Shown here: one piece after another, positions 22,463 through 34,400 of the stretch
Numbering within the stretch: the stretch's first letter is position 1
How the letters are laid out: every line of letters starts with the position of its first letter
Source of the DNA: Oxyruncus cristatus
Lineage: Eukaryota > Chordata > Aves > Passeriformes > Cotingidae
Assembly (NCBI GenBank): GCA_013399855.1
Contig: VXAY01002085.1
Span: forward strand, 499,855 to 563,854
Length of the DNA stretch: 64,000 bases
Direction: 5' to 3'
Made by a program: the position numbers and the translations under genes
Notes under the pieces: model-generated
Database searches by the model: none
What the model was told of the DNA's origin: nothing
The model's input: the letters and a program-made list of their open reading frames with translations, nothing else

Positions 22463-23265
22463 TGTGTACTAGGTTTCTGTTGCTAGGTTTTGCTAGCAGG
22501 AGTGCTTGCAGGGGCGACTTAATTGAGAAGGCACCAAAAGCCTCCCCGATGTTGGACAGAGTCAGTTCCAGCCAGCTCCAAGATGGATCAACCACTGGCC
22601 AAAGCCGAGTCTGTCAGTGACAGTGGCGGTTTCATATTAAAGAAAGAGTGAAAAACAGCACCTGAGAGAGGGAATATGAGTGAAAAACAGGCCAACTGAA
22701 ACCAAGACTGGTGAAGAAAAAGAGGCTGGGGATGCTACAGGCACTGGAGTAAAGGTTTTCCTGCAGTCCATAGTGAAGACTATGGGAATGCTTGTTGTCC
22801 CCTGTAGACAGTGGAGACCTGCAGGCTGTGGAGAACCCCAGTCTGCAGCAGGTGGATGTGCCGTGGAGGAATCTCGAGCCCATGGAAAGCCAACATTGGA
22901 GCAGGCTCCTGGAAAGGCCCATAACCTATGGAGAGGAGCCCTTGCTGGACAAGGTTTTCAGGCAGGACCTGTGGCCTGTGGGAATCCACGCTGGAGCAGG
23001 CTGGGCCTGAAGGACTGAACCCTGTAGAAAGGACCCATGATGTAGCATTTCTTGAAGAAATGCCTGTGAGAAGGACCAACACTGGAGCAGTCCATGAAGA
23101 ACCATATCCTGTGGGTGGGACCCTTCCCTGGAGCAGGGGAGCAGCATGAAGAGAAAGAAGTGGCAGATGCAAAGTGTAATGAACTCAATCCACCCCCAAC
23201 TTCCTGGCACCGCAGGCTGCTTGGGGAGGAGAAGGGAGAAATATTTTTTCTTAAGTGACTGTATA
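22463..23265 (+). mobile_element. Endogenous retrovirus LTR, plus strand, 3'-truncated
   Basis: The sequence matches an avian ERV LTR type I recognise. It has a CACCAAAAGCCTCCCCGATG block, CCAGCTCCAAGATGGA.., a degraded TATA region (CATATTAAAG, about 22633-22642), and then several ~50-bp units each ending near GGAGCAG (for example about 22895-22906 and 22990-23002). The usual polyadenylation signal and terminal CA are not found and similarity fades by about 23265, so the 3' part is missing. Overlapping frames on both strands (22632-23210) reflect GC-rich repeat units, not genes. No retroviral coding sequence is attached. Confidence 0.75.
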
Positions 23266-25390
23266 TGTATTTACCTTTTTATTGACATGGAAATCCACAC
23301 AGATCTTGAGTGCATTTTTCCTTTTTCATTATTTTTTGTGCACCAGGAAACCATTTGGCCCTAAGAAAATACAGTAGCCAAGTTGCAGCTGCTTGGAGCA
23401 GTTTCCCATTAAATGTAATGGCACTAAAGTGGAAGTGCCAAGGGCCATTATGCACTGACAGTATAGTCAAGAAAAGTACCCATCTGCAGAAAACATGCAG
23501 CAAGGTAGAAACAGAGCAATGAAATATCCATGAAAGCAGTTGGAGCCTCAGGACAAGAAAAACAAGTGATTTGCTGCAGTGCTTAGCAACAAAAGGCGAG
23601 ATTTGAACAGTTATTTGGTCTTTCATAGTTACAAGTGTAGTATGGAGTGAGCAATATTGCCTTTGGCACAGATCCCTCTCCCCACTGTAATGTTCTCTTC
23701 CTCTCTAGAAATCCAGATCCCCACATGTGCAATCACAGTCTCATCATGAGAAATAAGAACTGAACTATAAAAGGCTGTTCCTGTATGAATCCTCCACGCC
23801 TCAGCTCTTAGTGTTATAACAAAACTCCTTAAAAGGAGCTAAATCAGAAAAGCAAAAACAATGTGCAAAGACAAAGCACCAAAAGTTTTATCTTTAGAGC
23901 AATGCTGAATAGAAACAGTTGTTAAATGTAGAAGCCTCATTATATGAATGTTCTAGCTCCTGCTTTACATGGCATATTAGTAGCACCTGCTAAACCTGAA
24001 ATCTTATTGTTCACTAACAGATCAGTTAGATAAAGAAGCATGCCTTGGTTTGATTCTGCCTTTTCTAGTGTATTCAACAATATCTCTCATATTGTTGACT
24101 GTGATATGAAAGTTCATATATGGTCAAGCACAGGGCTGCAGAATGGAGAAAACAGGATAAATGGTAGTTTAAAGTACAGTTGAAGAGGGAAAATAGCAGT
24201 TTACATCTTTTTAAGTCTTTTCTGAGAGTGAAAATGCTGGTGCAATAAAGGAGTGGAAGTTGCATCAATAAATATTTACCAAAAAAGAGATTAAATTTTG
24301 CTTAGAGCAAAACCTGATTTTTCCTAGCTGCAGCATGCTGAATTTTAGTAAATCAGTCATCCTGTCCTACCAGTTTGAATTCCATGTTAGTTTTATCACT
24401 GCTATTAGAATCACACAGCAGACTTCTCTAGCATCAGTGAGCATTGTCTTTTATTGGTCCCCAAACCTGTTGCACAAATGGTGAAGTCCCACACAATGCC
24501 TTAAATAAAATTTAAAAAAGCACACATCCTTCTTATCTCTCCCAGCTTTTCTTCAATAAATTCTTAAAATATGTACGTTCAATCCATCAGATGCTCAGCA
24601 ATTGATTAGAAGGTGCATCCAATTTTCTGGAGTAGCTGAAGAATTGCTTTGAACAGTATAGTTTGCATGATTTAGAACCATAGTGGCTCATTATTAGTCC
24701 TTCGTATTTTCATCAGGTAACGGTAGCTTTTACTTCCACTTTTTCCGCTCAGTCTAGCTGTTCTCCCTCTTCTTAAATATTGCTCTTTCTCTGTGGTTTG
24801 TGTCTTGTTAAGCTTCTCTTTGAAATTCTGGTGTCTATTTCGATCATTATTATTACATCACCTTGTTATTTAATTCTCACCTACTCTCCATTATGTTTTT
24901 TCCTCTTGTTCTTCTACTTTTTCAGAAAAAAAAAAACAAAACCCAAAACACAAAAGAAGTAAAAAGAAAAGACGCGGAAGGGCACCAACAAGAAACACAA
25001 TCCCAAATATCTTAAAAAATGTGCAAATGAAAGACTACCTATTAATTGAAACTCAGATGTCCACCCATACATGTGAATTGTAGTGAGACAAAAATAAAAC
25101 TCTTTCAGAAATATCTGTCTTTAAAAATACATTACTGCAACAGCAGTGGACTAAAAAGGAATTTGGGAGTAAGCAGCAAGCTCTGGTTCAAAATATTTAT
25201 ATGGCTAAAGTCCAAGTTTACAAAATATCATAAACAAAAAAGTGTACACATTAACCAGAATTTTGCTGTGGTTTTGTGTGCTTTGTTTCAATGGCCAATG
25301 ACAGCAGTTGATTAGTTGCATATAAAGCAAGGAATTGAAATGCAAAGTGATGTAAATAAAAAATATTAATCCCTGTCAGGGTTTTTAGTA
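23266..25390. other. Unique AT-rich DNA, no gene seen
   Basis: The minus frame 23279-23626 (115 codons) and other short frames show no domain. A short A-rich tract lies at about 24926-24970. No repeat family recognised. Confidence 0.5.
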
Positions 25391-25494
25391 AAAGAATTCC
25401 AAAAAAAAGCAGTTTAAACCTAGGATTCTTTTTTTTTTTTTTTTNCTTCGGGGTTTTTTTAAAAAAAAATCAAAAAAAAAAAAGTTTAAACCAT

Positions 25495-25539
<45 letters not shown>

Positions 25540-25540
25540 A
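25391..25540. repeat. Poly-T/poly-A tract with N and near-duplicate flanks
   Basis: A T-run of about 19 ends at an N (25445). The sequence before it (CAAAAAAAAGCAGTTTAAACC, ending about 25421) is echoed after it (CAAAAAAAAAAAAGTTTAAACC, ending about 25491), followed by 42 consecutive T (25497-25538). The echo plus single N suggests unmerged contig ends inside a homopolymer. The Lys/Phe-rich minus frame here (25385-25609) is an artefact. Confidence 0.9.
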
Positions 25541-25640
25541 GAAAAGGACGAGCATCCAGTGAATTAAAGCCCCACTACACCTTTCCAGCACATTGCACTG
25601 TGCGTGCATGGTCCTGTGATCTGAAGACAGTGGGTATGAC
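25497..25640 (-). mobile_element. Possible poly(A)-tailed retroposed insert, minus strand
   Basis: On the minus strand about 100 bp of moderately GC-rich sequence is followed directly by 42 A, as expected of a retrocopy or SINE tail. I recognise no source RNA, see no AATAAA in the usual place and can define no target-site duplication. A simple poly-T expansion is equally possible. Confidence 0.25.
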
Positions 25641-26404
25641 TCAGAAAACCTTTGCCTCAGAAAGCTTGTGAGGCTGCTCCTGGATTCAAGTGATTTGAAG
25701 TTAATGGGGTTCAGGTACTGACAATGGTGTCTCTTTCTGATGCCTACCTTAGATCTGAGCTGCTCTTAGGAACAAGTCTACCAGAGGAAATCCTGTGTTA
25801 CAACTAGCTTTTTGTTCTCCCTTTTTCAGTTCACCCAGGATGCCACATGAGATGAGAAGGGGCACTACTTCTGTGAAACAGTGAGTAGCCCAGTAGTGTT
25901 CAGTCCCGTGTGATGTGAAATTATGGTACACCCAGGTTGAGAAGTCAAACTTCTGAAAAACCGCATATCCTGCGTACTGATTCTACATTTCAGCTTAATA
26001 TCATTAAATTTCTGAAATGAAATTATTCTAAATGATTGCACAATTAATAATTCTACTGTTCAGCAATACAAACACTTAAACTGCAAAGGCAGGAAATGTG
26101 ATCTTCTCTTCCACAGAACAATTTGACCAAGGTTGGAACTAGGCAGCATTTTTTCATTCTCAAGAAACTCTAGTTGCCTGTAATTATTATAACTTTTTGT
26201 TAATCCACACAGTGAAAATATTTTTATATAATCAGACCATAATTCACCATTATATTCAATCATATAATTAATTTACATTCTCATGAAAGGATTTTCTGTG
26301 TGCTTAAAGTTAAGTAGCTGTTTAAGCAGTAAGCAAGGAAAAGAAACAAAACCTTAAAGTGAATATAAAAAAAAGCCAAGGTTTTTAAACAGAATATTTA
26401 ATTA
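25641..26404. other. Unique AT-rich DNA, no gene seen
   Basis: No gene or repeat recognised. Short minus frames at 25749-25931 and 26060-26263 have no family resemblance. Confidence 0.5.
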
Positions 26405-26706
26405 AACAATGAAACCTTCTGCCACAAGACGTTACACTTTGGATTTCTTTTTATACAATTTCAAAGAGAGACTAGACAAGCAATGTTGGAAAAATCCCTG
26501 TAAGTTTTTTTTAATATTTTAATAAAATATTAGTTATAAAAAAACTTCCCATTGAACCTCCATTTTTCAGAGTCAGAAGATTTATACATCGAGGAAGTTC
26601 CACTCCACGATTACCCTGTTCTTGTGTTCTGCTCAGAGCATCTTTCGGCCACAGCCAAAATCTGTGGAGCTAGAAGAATTGTTATATTAATGAACTATTT
26701 GGCCTT
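26405..26706 (+). mobile_element. Ancient CR1-type LINE 3' end
   Basis: This resembles the 3' end of old amniote CR1 elements rather than young avian copies. It contains CTGCCACAAGACGTT, then TTTCAAAGAGAGACTAGACAA, an AT-rich interruption (about 26505-26565), and TTACCCTGTTCTTGTGTTC..CAGAGCATCTTTCGGCCAC followed by TATTTGGCC. The order matches the CR1 3' UTR in plus orientation. Strong divergence fits an insertion that predates bird radiation. Confidence 0.6.
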
Positions 26707-27184
26707 GTGATGGACATAACACTACCCTCCTCTTGTTGTATTGGTGATTTAATTACAATCACCTGCACAGAGATCTTCAGAAATTAAAAACACCAGTCCT
26801 TGTCTACATGAGAGATTTAATTTGCATTCTTCTCTCATTCACTGCTTTTACTCATGTGGTTTTAATATAACACCTTACTTTAAAAATTATTGCATTTAAC
26901 TGATATTACTACTAATTTTCTTTTACTGATGTATTTTTCCTTATATAGATTGTTTGGATATTGATGTATTTAAGGACTGATGATGCATTCTTCATGGGGA
27001 GGGGAAGATATAGCTTACATATAATCTTGTGCATTTGTTCTCCCTGAAATGCATGACAACAAGCTGTGGATAATTAAGTACTTTAAAAATATTTTTTAAA
27101 AATTAAGTTTATTGTGCATTCTATACTTTTCATTAAGCTCCTTTGTTAGATTTCTGATCAGTGTAAACACGATGACAGAGCATT
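26707..27184. other. Unique AT-rich DNA, no gene seen
   Basis: AT-rich sequence between two CR1 remnants, with nothing recognisable. Confidence 0.5.
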
Positions 27185-27402
27185 TGAGGGAAGGGACATC
27201 TGAAGGTCACTTGACCCAACACCCTTGCTTACACAGGGCCATCCAGAGCTGATTGCTCACGACCATGTCTAGATGATTTTTTAAGATCTCCAAAAAGGGG
27301 GACCCCACAAATTCTTTGTGCAACCCGTGCTAGGGCTCACTCACCCTTCCATTGAAAGAATGGTTCCTGATGTCCAGACAGACCCTCCTGTGTTTCAGTT
27401 TG
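27185..27402 (-). mobile_element. Older CR1 LINE, 3' part (split by a nested CR1)
   Basis: It starts in the 3' region (GAAGGGACATCTGAAGGTCA) and runs inward through ACCATGTCTAGATGA and CTGATGTCCAGACAGACCCT to GTGTTTCAGTTTG, where it breaks. The expected continuation resumes at 27808, so this and 27808-28017 are two halves of one element. Confidence 0.8.
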
Positions 27403-27807
27403 GTCACAGAATACGCTGAGCTGGAAGGGACCCACAAGGATCATCAAGTCCAACCCTTAGCCCTGCACAGGACCATCCCCAAGAGTCCCACCATGTGCCT
27501 GAGAGTATCATTCAAACTCTTCTTGAAGTCCTTCAGGCTTGCTGCTGTGACCACTTCCCTGAGAAGTCTGTTCCAGTGCCCAGAAACCCTATGGGTGAAG
27601 AACCTTTTCCTAATATCCAACCTAAACCTCCCCTGACACAACTTCAGGCCATTCCCTCAGATCCTGTCACTGGTCACGACAGAGAAAAGATCGATGTCTG
27701 CCTCTCCTCTTCCCCTCACAAGGAAGTTGTAACTGCGATGGGGACTCCCTCAGTCTCTTCTTCTCCAGGCTGAACAGACCAAGTGCTGTCAGCTGCTCCT
27801 CATCCTG
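27403..27807 (-). mobile_element. Younger CR1 LINE nested in an older CR1
   Basis: The 3' end is at 27403 (GTCACAGAATACGCTGAGCTGG on the plus strand). The body carries AAGGATCATCAAGTCCAAC, the ORF2 C-terminal region (minus frame 27444-27641 with LDIRKRFF and HWNRLLREV), and the CTTCTCCAGGCTGAACAGACC block. It ends abruptly at about 27807, as in a 5'-truncated insertion. It interrupts the older element exactly between GTTTCAGTTTG and CCACTCGGCACC. Both lie on the same strand. Confidence 0.82.
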
Positions 27808-28017
27808 CCACTCGGCACCATTGAAAGGAGCCTGACCCCATCCTCTCTACACCCTCCCTGCAGGTGGTTATGCATGTTAGGATTCTCCTGAGCCTCCACT
27901 TCTCCACGCTGAGCAGTCTTTGCTCTCCCAGCTTTTCCTCATATGTGAGGTTCTGCAGTCTCTTAATTTTCTTAGGGGCTCTGTGCTGGGCTCTCTTCAG
28001 CAAACAAGAACTGTCAA
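27808..28017 (-). mobile_element. Older CR1 LINE, 5' part (continuation)
   Basis: It continues the element interrupted at 27402: CCACTCGGCACCATTGAAAG, GACCCCATCCTCTCTACACC, AGCCTCCACTTCTCCACGCTG and CTCTGTGCTGGGCTCTCTTC follow the order of CR1 ORF2 read on the minus strand. Frames on either strand here (27800-28090, 27864-28100) are fragments of this element. Confidence 0.8.
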
Positions 28018-29012
28018 AGTCATTTAGAAGCTCAAAGGTGGAAGTTGAGTTCTTAACTTTCTTAAGCTTTCTTGAAAATCCTGTAGACACCTACTTTTAG
28101 ACACCTAAATTCCTTTGAGTGTCTTACTGTAATGTCCTTAGTATTTAATTAAAATTATACTGAGTTCAAAAGAAGGTTTTTAGTCATGTGGCCTTTCTAC
28201 ATTGATAAGTAAACTTCCTTTTTTCTTCTTTTCTGCAAAGTAAGTAGCATATAATGCAAAAACTATGCAGTATTTTAGATGAGAGCTTTCTTGACACGAG
28301 AACACAACTGAATACATTTTTATAGGGCAAGCATCTTTATGACTTAGACATACTGTCCATGATATTTTACATCATTCTGCCCATGTATTTTCGCAGTTAT
28401 ATTAATAGCAAAAAATCAATTTTAATTCCTAATTGCTAGGGCTAGGGGGTATAATCCTTTACTGAAAAACAAAATAGAGTAAATCAAGCTTCTAAATGTC
28501 TAGCTGTGAATGTAACCACTGCAACTTCATTGTATTTTGATTAAAATAATTCTCCGTCTCTTGGTTTTCACAAAATAATGGGTAAGGTTTTTCTAAATAA
28601 GATGATGTCTAAATCATTTCTGTATCTTTGCAGATTTTTACATAGTGTGGTCTCTGAATGTAATCAATATTTATACAATACCTGTTAGTACAAGAATATC
28701 TTTCATAGTTTAGCAGCTCTAGATAACACATTATTTGTGGCGTAGTCTAGGGATTGTATTTTATACAATTTAGATTAGGAAGATAAAACAATTTTCTCAA
28801 AGTAATAAACAGATGAGAATGAAAAGTATCTGGAACACGGGTTTTTGGGTTTCTTTGACGTGTATATTTTTATTTTTAATTGACTGGATTTTGGTAGAAT
28901 TTGCCATTCTTTGTACTAACAGCTTTACCTGTGTCAAAGCTTTGCATTCAATGACTTCTGAAAAACTCTTAAAATTTTTTCATGCAGTCTACTCTAACTC
29001 TTTCAGTTTACA
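28018..29012. other. Unique AT-rich DNA, no gene seen
   Basis: About 1 kb of AT-rich sequence between CR1 copies, with no recognisable gene or repeat. Confidence 0.55.
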
Positions 29013-29562
29013 CTGAATCACAGGATTTGCTGAGTTGGAAGGGACTCATCAGGATCATCAAGTCCAACTGCTGGCCCTGCACTGGGCACCCAAAGAGTCA
29101 CACCGTTTGCCTGAGAGTGTTGTCCAAACACTTCTTGAGCTCTGTCAGGCTTGGTGCTGTGACCACTTCACTGGAAAGCCTGTTCCAGTGCTCAAACACC
29201 CTCTGGGGGAAAACCTTTTTCCGGATATCCAACCTAAACCTCCCCCGACTCAGCTTCATGCTGTTTCCTTGGGTCCTCTCACTGGTCATGAGAGTGAAGA
29301 GATCAGTGCCTGTCCCTTCTCTTCCCCTCATGAGGAAGTTGTAACTGCAGTGAGGTCTTCTCTTCTCCAGGCTGAACAAACCAAGTGGCTTCAGCTGCTC
29401 CTCAGAAGGCTTCCCCCCAGACCCTTCCTCTTGGCCTCCTCTGGATCCTGTTTAACACCATAACATCTTTTTTATACTGTGGTGCCCAAAACTGCACATA
29501 AGTACTCGAGGGGAGGCCACAGCAGTGCAGAGTAGAGCAGGACAATCACCTCCTCTGATGTA
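29013..29562 (-). mobile_element. CR1 LINE copy, 5'-truncated
   Basis: The 3' end is at CTGAATCACAGGATTTGCTGAG. The minus strand encodes the ORF2 C-terminus (frame 29098-29379 with NSMKLSRGRFRLDIRKKVF and HWNRLSSEV). It continues inward past CTTCTCCAGGCTGAACAAACC to CCAAAACTGCACATAAGTACTCG and GAGTAGAGCAGGACAATCACC. Similar in length and subtype to the copy at 30880. Confidence 0.9.
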
Positions 29563-30879
29563 GAACCTGAAGTGGCAGCAACCCACTACTGGAATTCTTC
29601 TGGGAATATTTACTATAACTTGGTATCTGACAATTTCATACCATCTTGACTCTTCAAGCAAGAATTGTGATTTGTTTAGCTTGGTTTTAAATGGTAGGGC
29701 TTTTGAGAGAGCCATCTTAAGGGTTGACTGCATGCTTAAATTTTTTCCTTGACTCTAAAAAGATGCAACTTTTTTTTTTTAAATGTTGTCCTTGTAGTAT
29801 TAGAGAGTAAATGTTTGTCAAGTGATTTGCCTTTAAATGTTTCAAGTAGATGCATAAGCCTGAGAAATCCATTGGAAACAATCCCCAGAGTGCATTTACT
29901 ACTTGTACATCAAATCGAAAGGTCTACTTTTAAAACAGACATTGTAAATCCTGAGATACAAAGCAGGTATTGCTTTTCTGCTTAGTTTCATGGTTTCAGC
30001 AAGTTCCTGGGAACATTTAGCAAAATGGTCGTGGTAAATTATACGGGTATATTTTGGTTAATTCTTATTGGGAAAGCTTTGCAGTTTAAACTGATTCATG
30101 TGGCATGGGTATTGGCACAGTTATGCTGATCACACTGAAAGCTTTTTACCTGTAGTTTTCATTGACTCTATATATGTTAAAAGCACTCAGTGTTTGATAT
30201 ATCAGCTTTCCTCCAAAAAATTTCTGTAGCCTCTATTTTTCTGGTGTCCTTTTCAAATGAAGCTGATGTCTCAGTCTCAGACTCCTTCAGAATGCTCAGA
30301 AGAATTAATTCCCAAACAAATATTAAGACTGAAAATCAGTATATTTTCTTGTGCTGGAAAACAATACCCTGAAACACACTACTTGTCTGGACAATGACAT
30401 TCAAAAGTAAAGAAACATAGAGCACAATTAAAAAAAAAAGCATATTCCACTTTTAGCCTCCATGCCCTCTATCTCCTTCCCTGTGCCTGAAGACACAATA
30501 AGATGTTTAAGGCAGCAAGAGTTTGGGGTTTTTGTGTGTGTTTTGGTTGTTTCTTTCCCTGTTCATGTTTTTTAGTTTTTCTTTGGGATTGGAGAGATCA
30601 TTTGGTTAGGACAGAGCACACAGGAATCCACCAGTGAGGTTCATGTGCAGCTGGTGTACTGTAAGTTGCACACCCTGTAAGCTGCCCTTACATGAAGGAG
30701 TGCAATTGGAACCACACCAAACTGTTTGAGCACCTTCAATGATTTTCACTTAAAACCACAGGATGGCAGCCCTGAGGAAGATATGGCAATATAGCTTTTC
30801 TTTTCACCCCATGGTATGATTTACTGAGGTAAGAACAACTTTTACTCCAAGTGCTTAACCAGCATATTTTTAGACATTT
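29563..30879. other. Unique AT-rich DNA, no gene seen
   Basis: No gene or repeat family recognised. The short frames at 29749-29985 and 30190-30372 carry no domain. Confidence 0.5.
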
Positions 30880-31496
30880 TTAGGGACTCAAAAGGATCAT
30901 TGAGTCCAACTCCTGGCAGGACACCCCAAGAATCACACCGCATGCCTGAGAGTGTTTCCAAATTCTTCTTCAACTCTGTCAGCCTTGGTGCTGTGACTAC
31001 TTCCCTGGGGAGCCCTGTTCCAGTGTTCAACCATCCTCTGAGGAAAAAACCTTTTCCTGATATCCAGCCTATACCCCTCCTGACTCAGCTTCGTGGAATT
31101 TCCTTCGGTCCTGTCCCTGGTCGCCACAGAGAAAAGATAAGTACCTGCCCGTCCCCTTCTCCTCATGAGGAAATTGTAACTGCACCCTAAGTCTCCTCTT
31201 CTCCAGGCTGAACAGATGAAGCACCCTCAGCCACTCCTCATAAGGCTTCCCCTCCAGACCCTTCACCACCCTTGTGGCCTCCTCTAGACACCCTCTAATA
31301 GCTCAATATCTTTCTTATATTGCAACACCCAAAACTGCCACAATATTCAAGGTGAGGCCACCCCAGGTCAGAGCAGAGCAGGACAATCCCCTCCCTTGAC
31401 CGGCTGGTGATGCTTTGCCTGATGCCCTCCAGGACACGACTGGCCCTCCTGGCTGCCAGGGCACTGCTGACTCATAGTCAACTTGCCGTTGAGGCA
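30880..31496 (-). mobile_element. CR1 LINE copy, 5'-truncated
   Basis: The 3' part begins near GGGACTCAAAAGGATCATTGAG, without a clean ATTCTATG-type tail. The minus strand encodes the ORF2 C-terminus (frame 30933-31166 with RLDIRKRFF and HWNRAPQ), then CTTCTCCAGGCTGAACAGATG, and CGACTGGCCCTCCTGGCTGC near the 5' break at about 31496. Confidence 0.9.
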
Positions 31497-34400
31497 TATG
31501 CACAGTTAAAAAAATTGGTTTATTATACGGTATTTCAAATTAGTGGTACAAGTTTCCTCTTACATCAAACCTAAGCTGCATTATAAAATAACTTGGGGAA
31601 TGTGTTTACCACAAAAAAGCAAAATCTTATGGGTTCTACTTCATTATTGTTACTGTAATGTGGTCTGTCCAGTGGGACAGAGACCCTTTTTCCCTCCAGT
31701 GTCATGATAAGCATATCTATACTGTGCTTTCATCAGCTTGATTCAAAACACTTTGACAGTCCTGTTTCATCAGCTATAAAAATAAAATAATCACTGTGGA
31801 TAAAAAATCAACACTTCATTTCCTGTAAAGAATGGAGTAAAAAGAAAATGAGGACTTATAGAGCTCAACACAGCGGCTCTCTTGATTTAAGGGAAAATTT
31901 AGACCTCTTGCTCTGAGCCTCTTGTTTAGGCACAGAGTGAGGCAAAGCATGTATTCTATTTGAACACCAACATCATATCAGGCTCCACTGACATATAATA
32001 TCAGGAAAATCTCCCTGCAATAGGCTAAAATGTGTCGGAGTTCCTAGTTTAGACGTGGTTGTAGCTATATGTGAGGGTAGCTTCCCAAGGGAGCCCTGGT
32101 TGGCAAAATGCAGCTGCTGTGGCTCAGGCAGCTGTTTGCCCTTGAAAGCTTCAGTTGAGGAAGTGGGGCTTTGCACAGAGAGCAAAGCAACCAGTGAGGG
32201 CACTGCTAAGTTTAAACCCCTGCATCTGATGAGAACCAGCACCTTCTTCAGAAAACCTATCACCATTCCTACCTAAAATAGATGCAAGAAACAACTGTCT
32301 CCTGAATTTTAGCTTTTCATCATGTTCTAGGGAGGAGAAAAACACCCAGCAACACAGTATTTGAAATTTAATGTAGAAGTTTAGATGACAAGCAAAACAG
32401 AATTTAAATGGATAGAGGATAAATCCTAAGTTTAGGTACCCATAGTACATAAATTTGTTTATTAACTGAGGCCTCTAGAGTAGGAACCTACTTGTGGCAG
32501 ATCCCCATCTAGTTATGATGAGTGGACAATACATTTCTGGTGAATCCATTACGGCAAAGCCTCTCTCTATGGACTACAGGTAAAGGTAATGCCTTACCTA
32601 GCTGCCCCAGTAAGGAAAGTAACAGTGGGTAAGAAAACTGGTGGATCTGGAACTCCACTGATGTGTATATGGTCAAATAAAATAAAAAATACATATCTTT
32701 CTATGATGTAGCAACAAATCAGTTTGTAGTTTTTTCCCCAAAAAGAAAAAAAGTTTGATAAGCCAGAAGTAATAAGTGATGGTTTTATTAGTTTTGCTTT
32801 GTTGCAATATTTAAAATTATGAATAAAGAATACATTAAAAGTTTCTAAGTAGGGTGCCTCATATATGCTGTATTCAGAGGAATTATTTTCTCTGTCTGAA
32901 AAGACAGTTTTTCATAGTCAAAATCCTTTGTAAATACCAGTGAAACTGTAGAAGGGTGCAAAACCTCATTTAGGCTGTTCAGTGTGTAATATATTTTCAT
33001 GTTCATCTTACATTTAATGTTTTGAAATTTGTCAAAACATTAACATCAGATTTTTCATTACATTTCTCTATGTCATGTCATAAGCATTTTTAGATTTTAT
33101 TTTTACTTTTTAATTCCACTTTCACAGAACATTGCAAAATATTAAAATTACTGAAAGGAGGAGAATAACCAGCTCTCTTGCCCTTTACTGTAGTATTTTG
33201 GGCAGCAGTGCATATGACTCACAGCTAATAATGTTGAGTACAGCAGCTAATTGTGTGAAATGTTCCATTTCTTGGAATAGGGACATTACATTTATTGTCA
33301 TCTGCTCTATTGGGTCTTGAAGTGAGGCTATTCTCTTTTTAAGGGAACTATATCTGTATATTAATTTATTACATCTTGTATGAGAGTACTCTAGATTTAC
33401 ACATTGATTTACATTCCTCAAAAGCTTTATGCGTGAACGTTTGCCTCTTTTCTGATAAAAGTTAAAATTTTGCTGTTTCATAGAAGTAACTAATTTCAAT
33501 AGAATATACATGTTGACTTCTTTATTTTTAATACAGGACTCAGCATTTCAAGGTCAACACAAGGGAAGTTATTTCTTATGTAAAATCATAACTGATTATT
33601 TTTATTGCATTAGAGAAGGTATTAAAATGTTCGGAAGATGGAAAATCAAGGAATGGTTTGGGGGTGGTGGTATTTTAGTTTTGTTTGTTTTTCATGTTTG
33701 TTTTTTTTTCATGAGACAAAAAATAAGTGAAATGTGAAATTAGAGATGCCTAGAGAAAAATACATTTTAAAACTTAAATCTTAAATGAATAGTTCACACT
33801 GAGAAATTAAATTGTAACTTAGTCTATTAAATATTTTCTCAATATATCTCTTATAGGAGGAAAGGAAGAAAAGAGACAGAATAAGGAAGCTTGAATTTCA
33901 GATGTCTCTTCTGAAGAATATTTTTCATGGCATAAAAGGAATTGTTCAAATGTTTATGATTTCTGACAATTTAGTCTTAATTATAAATAACAACTTGAAT
34001 TAGATACACTATCAATACATCATGAATCCAAGCTGCACAGTCTGTTTTATAACCTGATTTGGCAGATTCTGTCAAGCATAGTGTTTCCCACCATGAGTCA
34101 GTGGACTGCTAATGGGAGCTTGTAAATACTTATTTGCTGGTCCTAGTAATACTTGCTTAAAAATCAGAGTTTTTTTAGTTAAATTGGCCAATTGGCTCTG
34201 GAATAGATCTTCTTGCTATAGTTTCATTAAAATATGCTTAACTTAAATATGGTGTCCAGCCAGCTGGCATCTAATTCCTTAGGGTCTTCTGCTAGGCATG
34301 CTTGAAGTAGTGGGAGGGTAGAGACTGCTTTTGATGCAAATAGTCTGCAAGTTGCAGAAAAACACTTCTGTCTGGAGAAATACAACTGCTTGCTGTCATA

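Noticed and set aside
22632..23210. Overlapping frames of 70-130 codons on both strands
   Set aside because: They lie in the GC-rich repeated units of the ERV LTR and have no retroviral or cellular protein features.
33185..33511. 108-codon minus frame with helical-looking composition
   Set aside because: A few frames of this length are expected by chance in a window of this size and base composition. There are no splice sites, neighbours or motif support.
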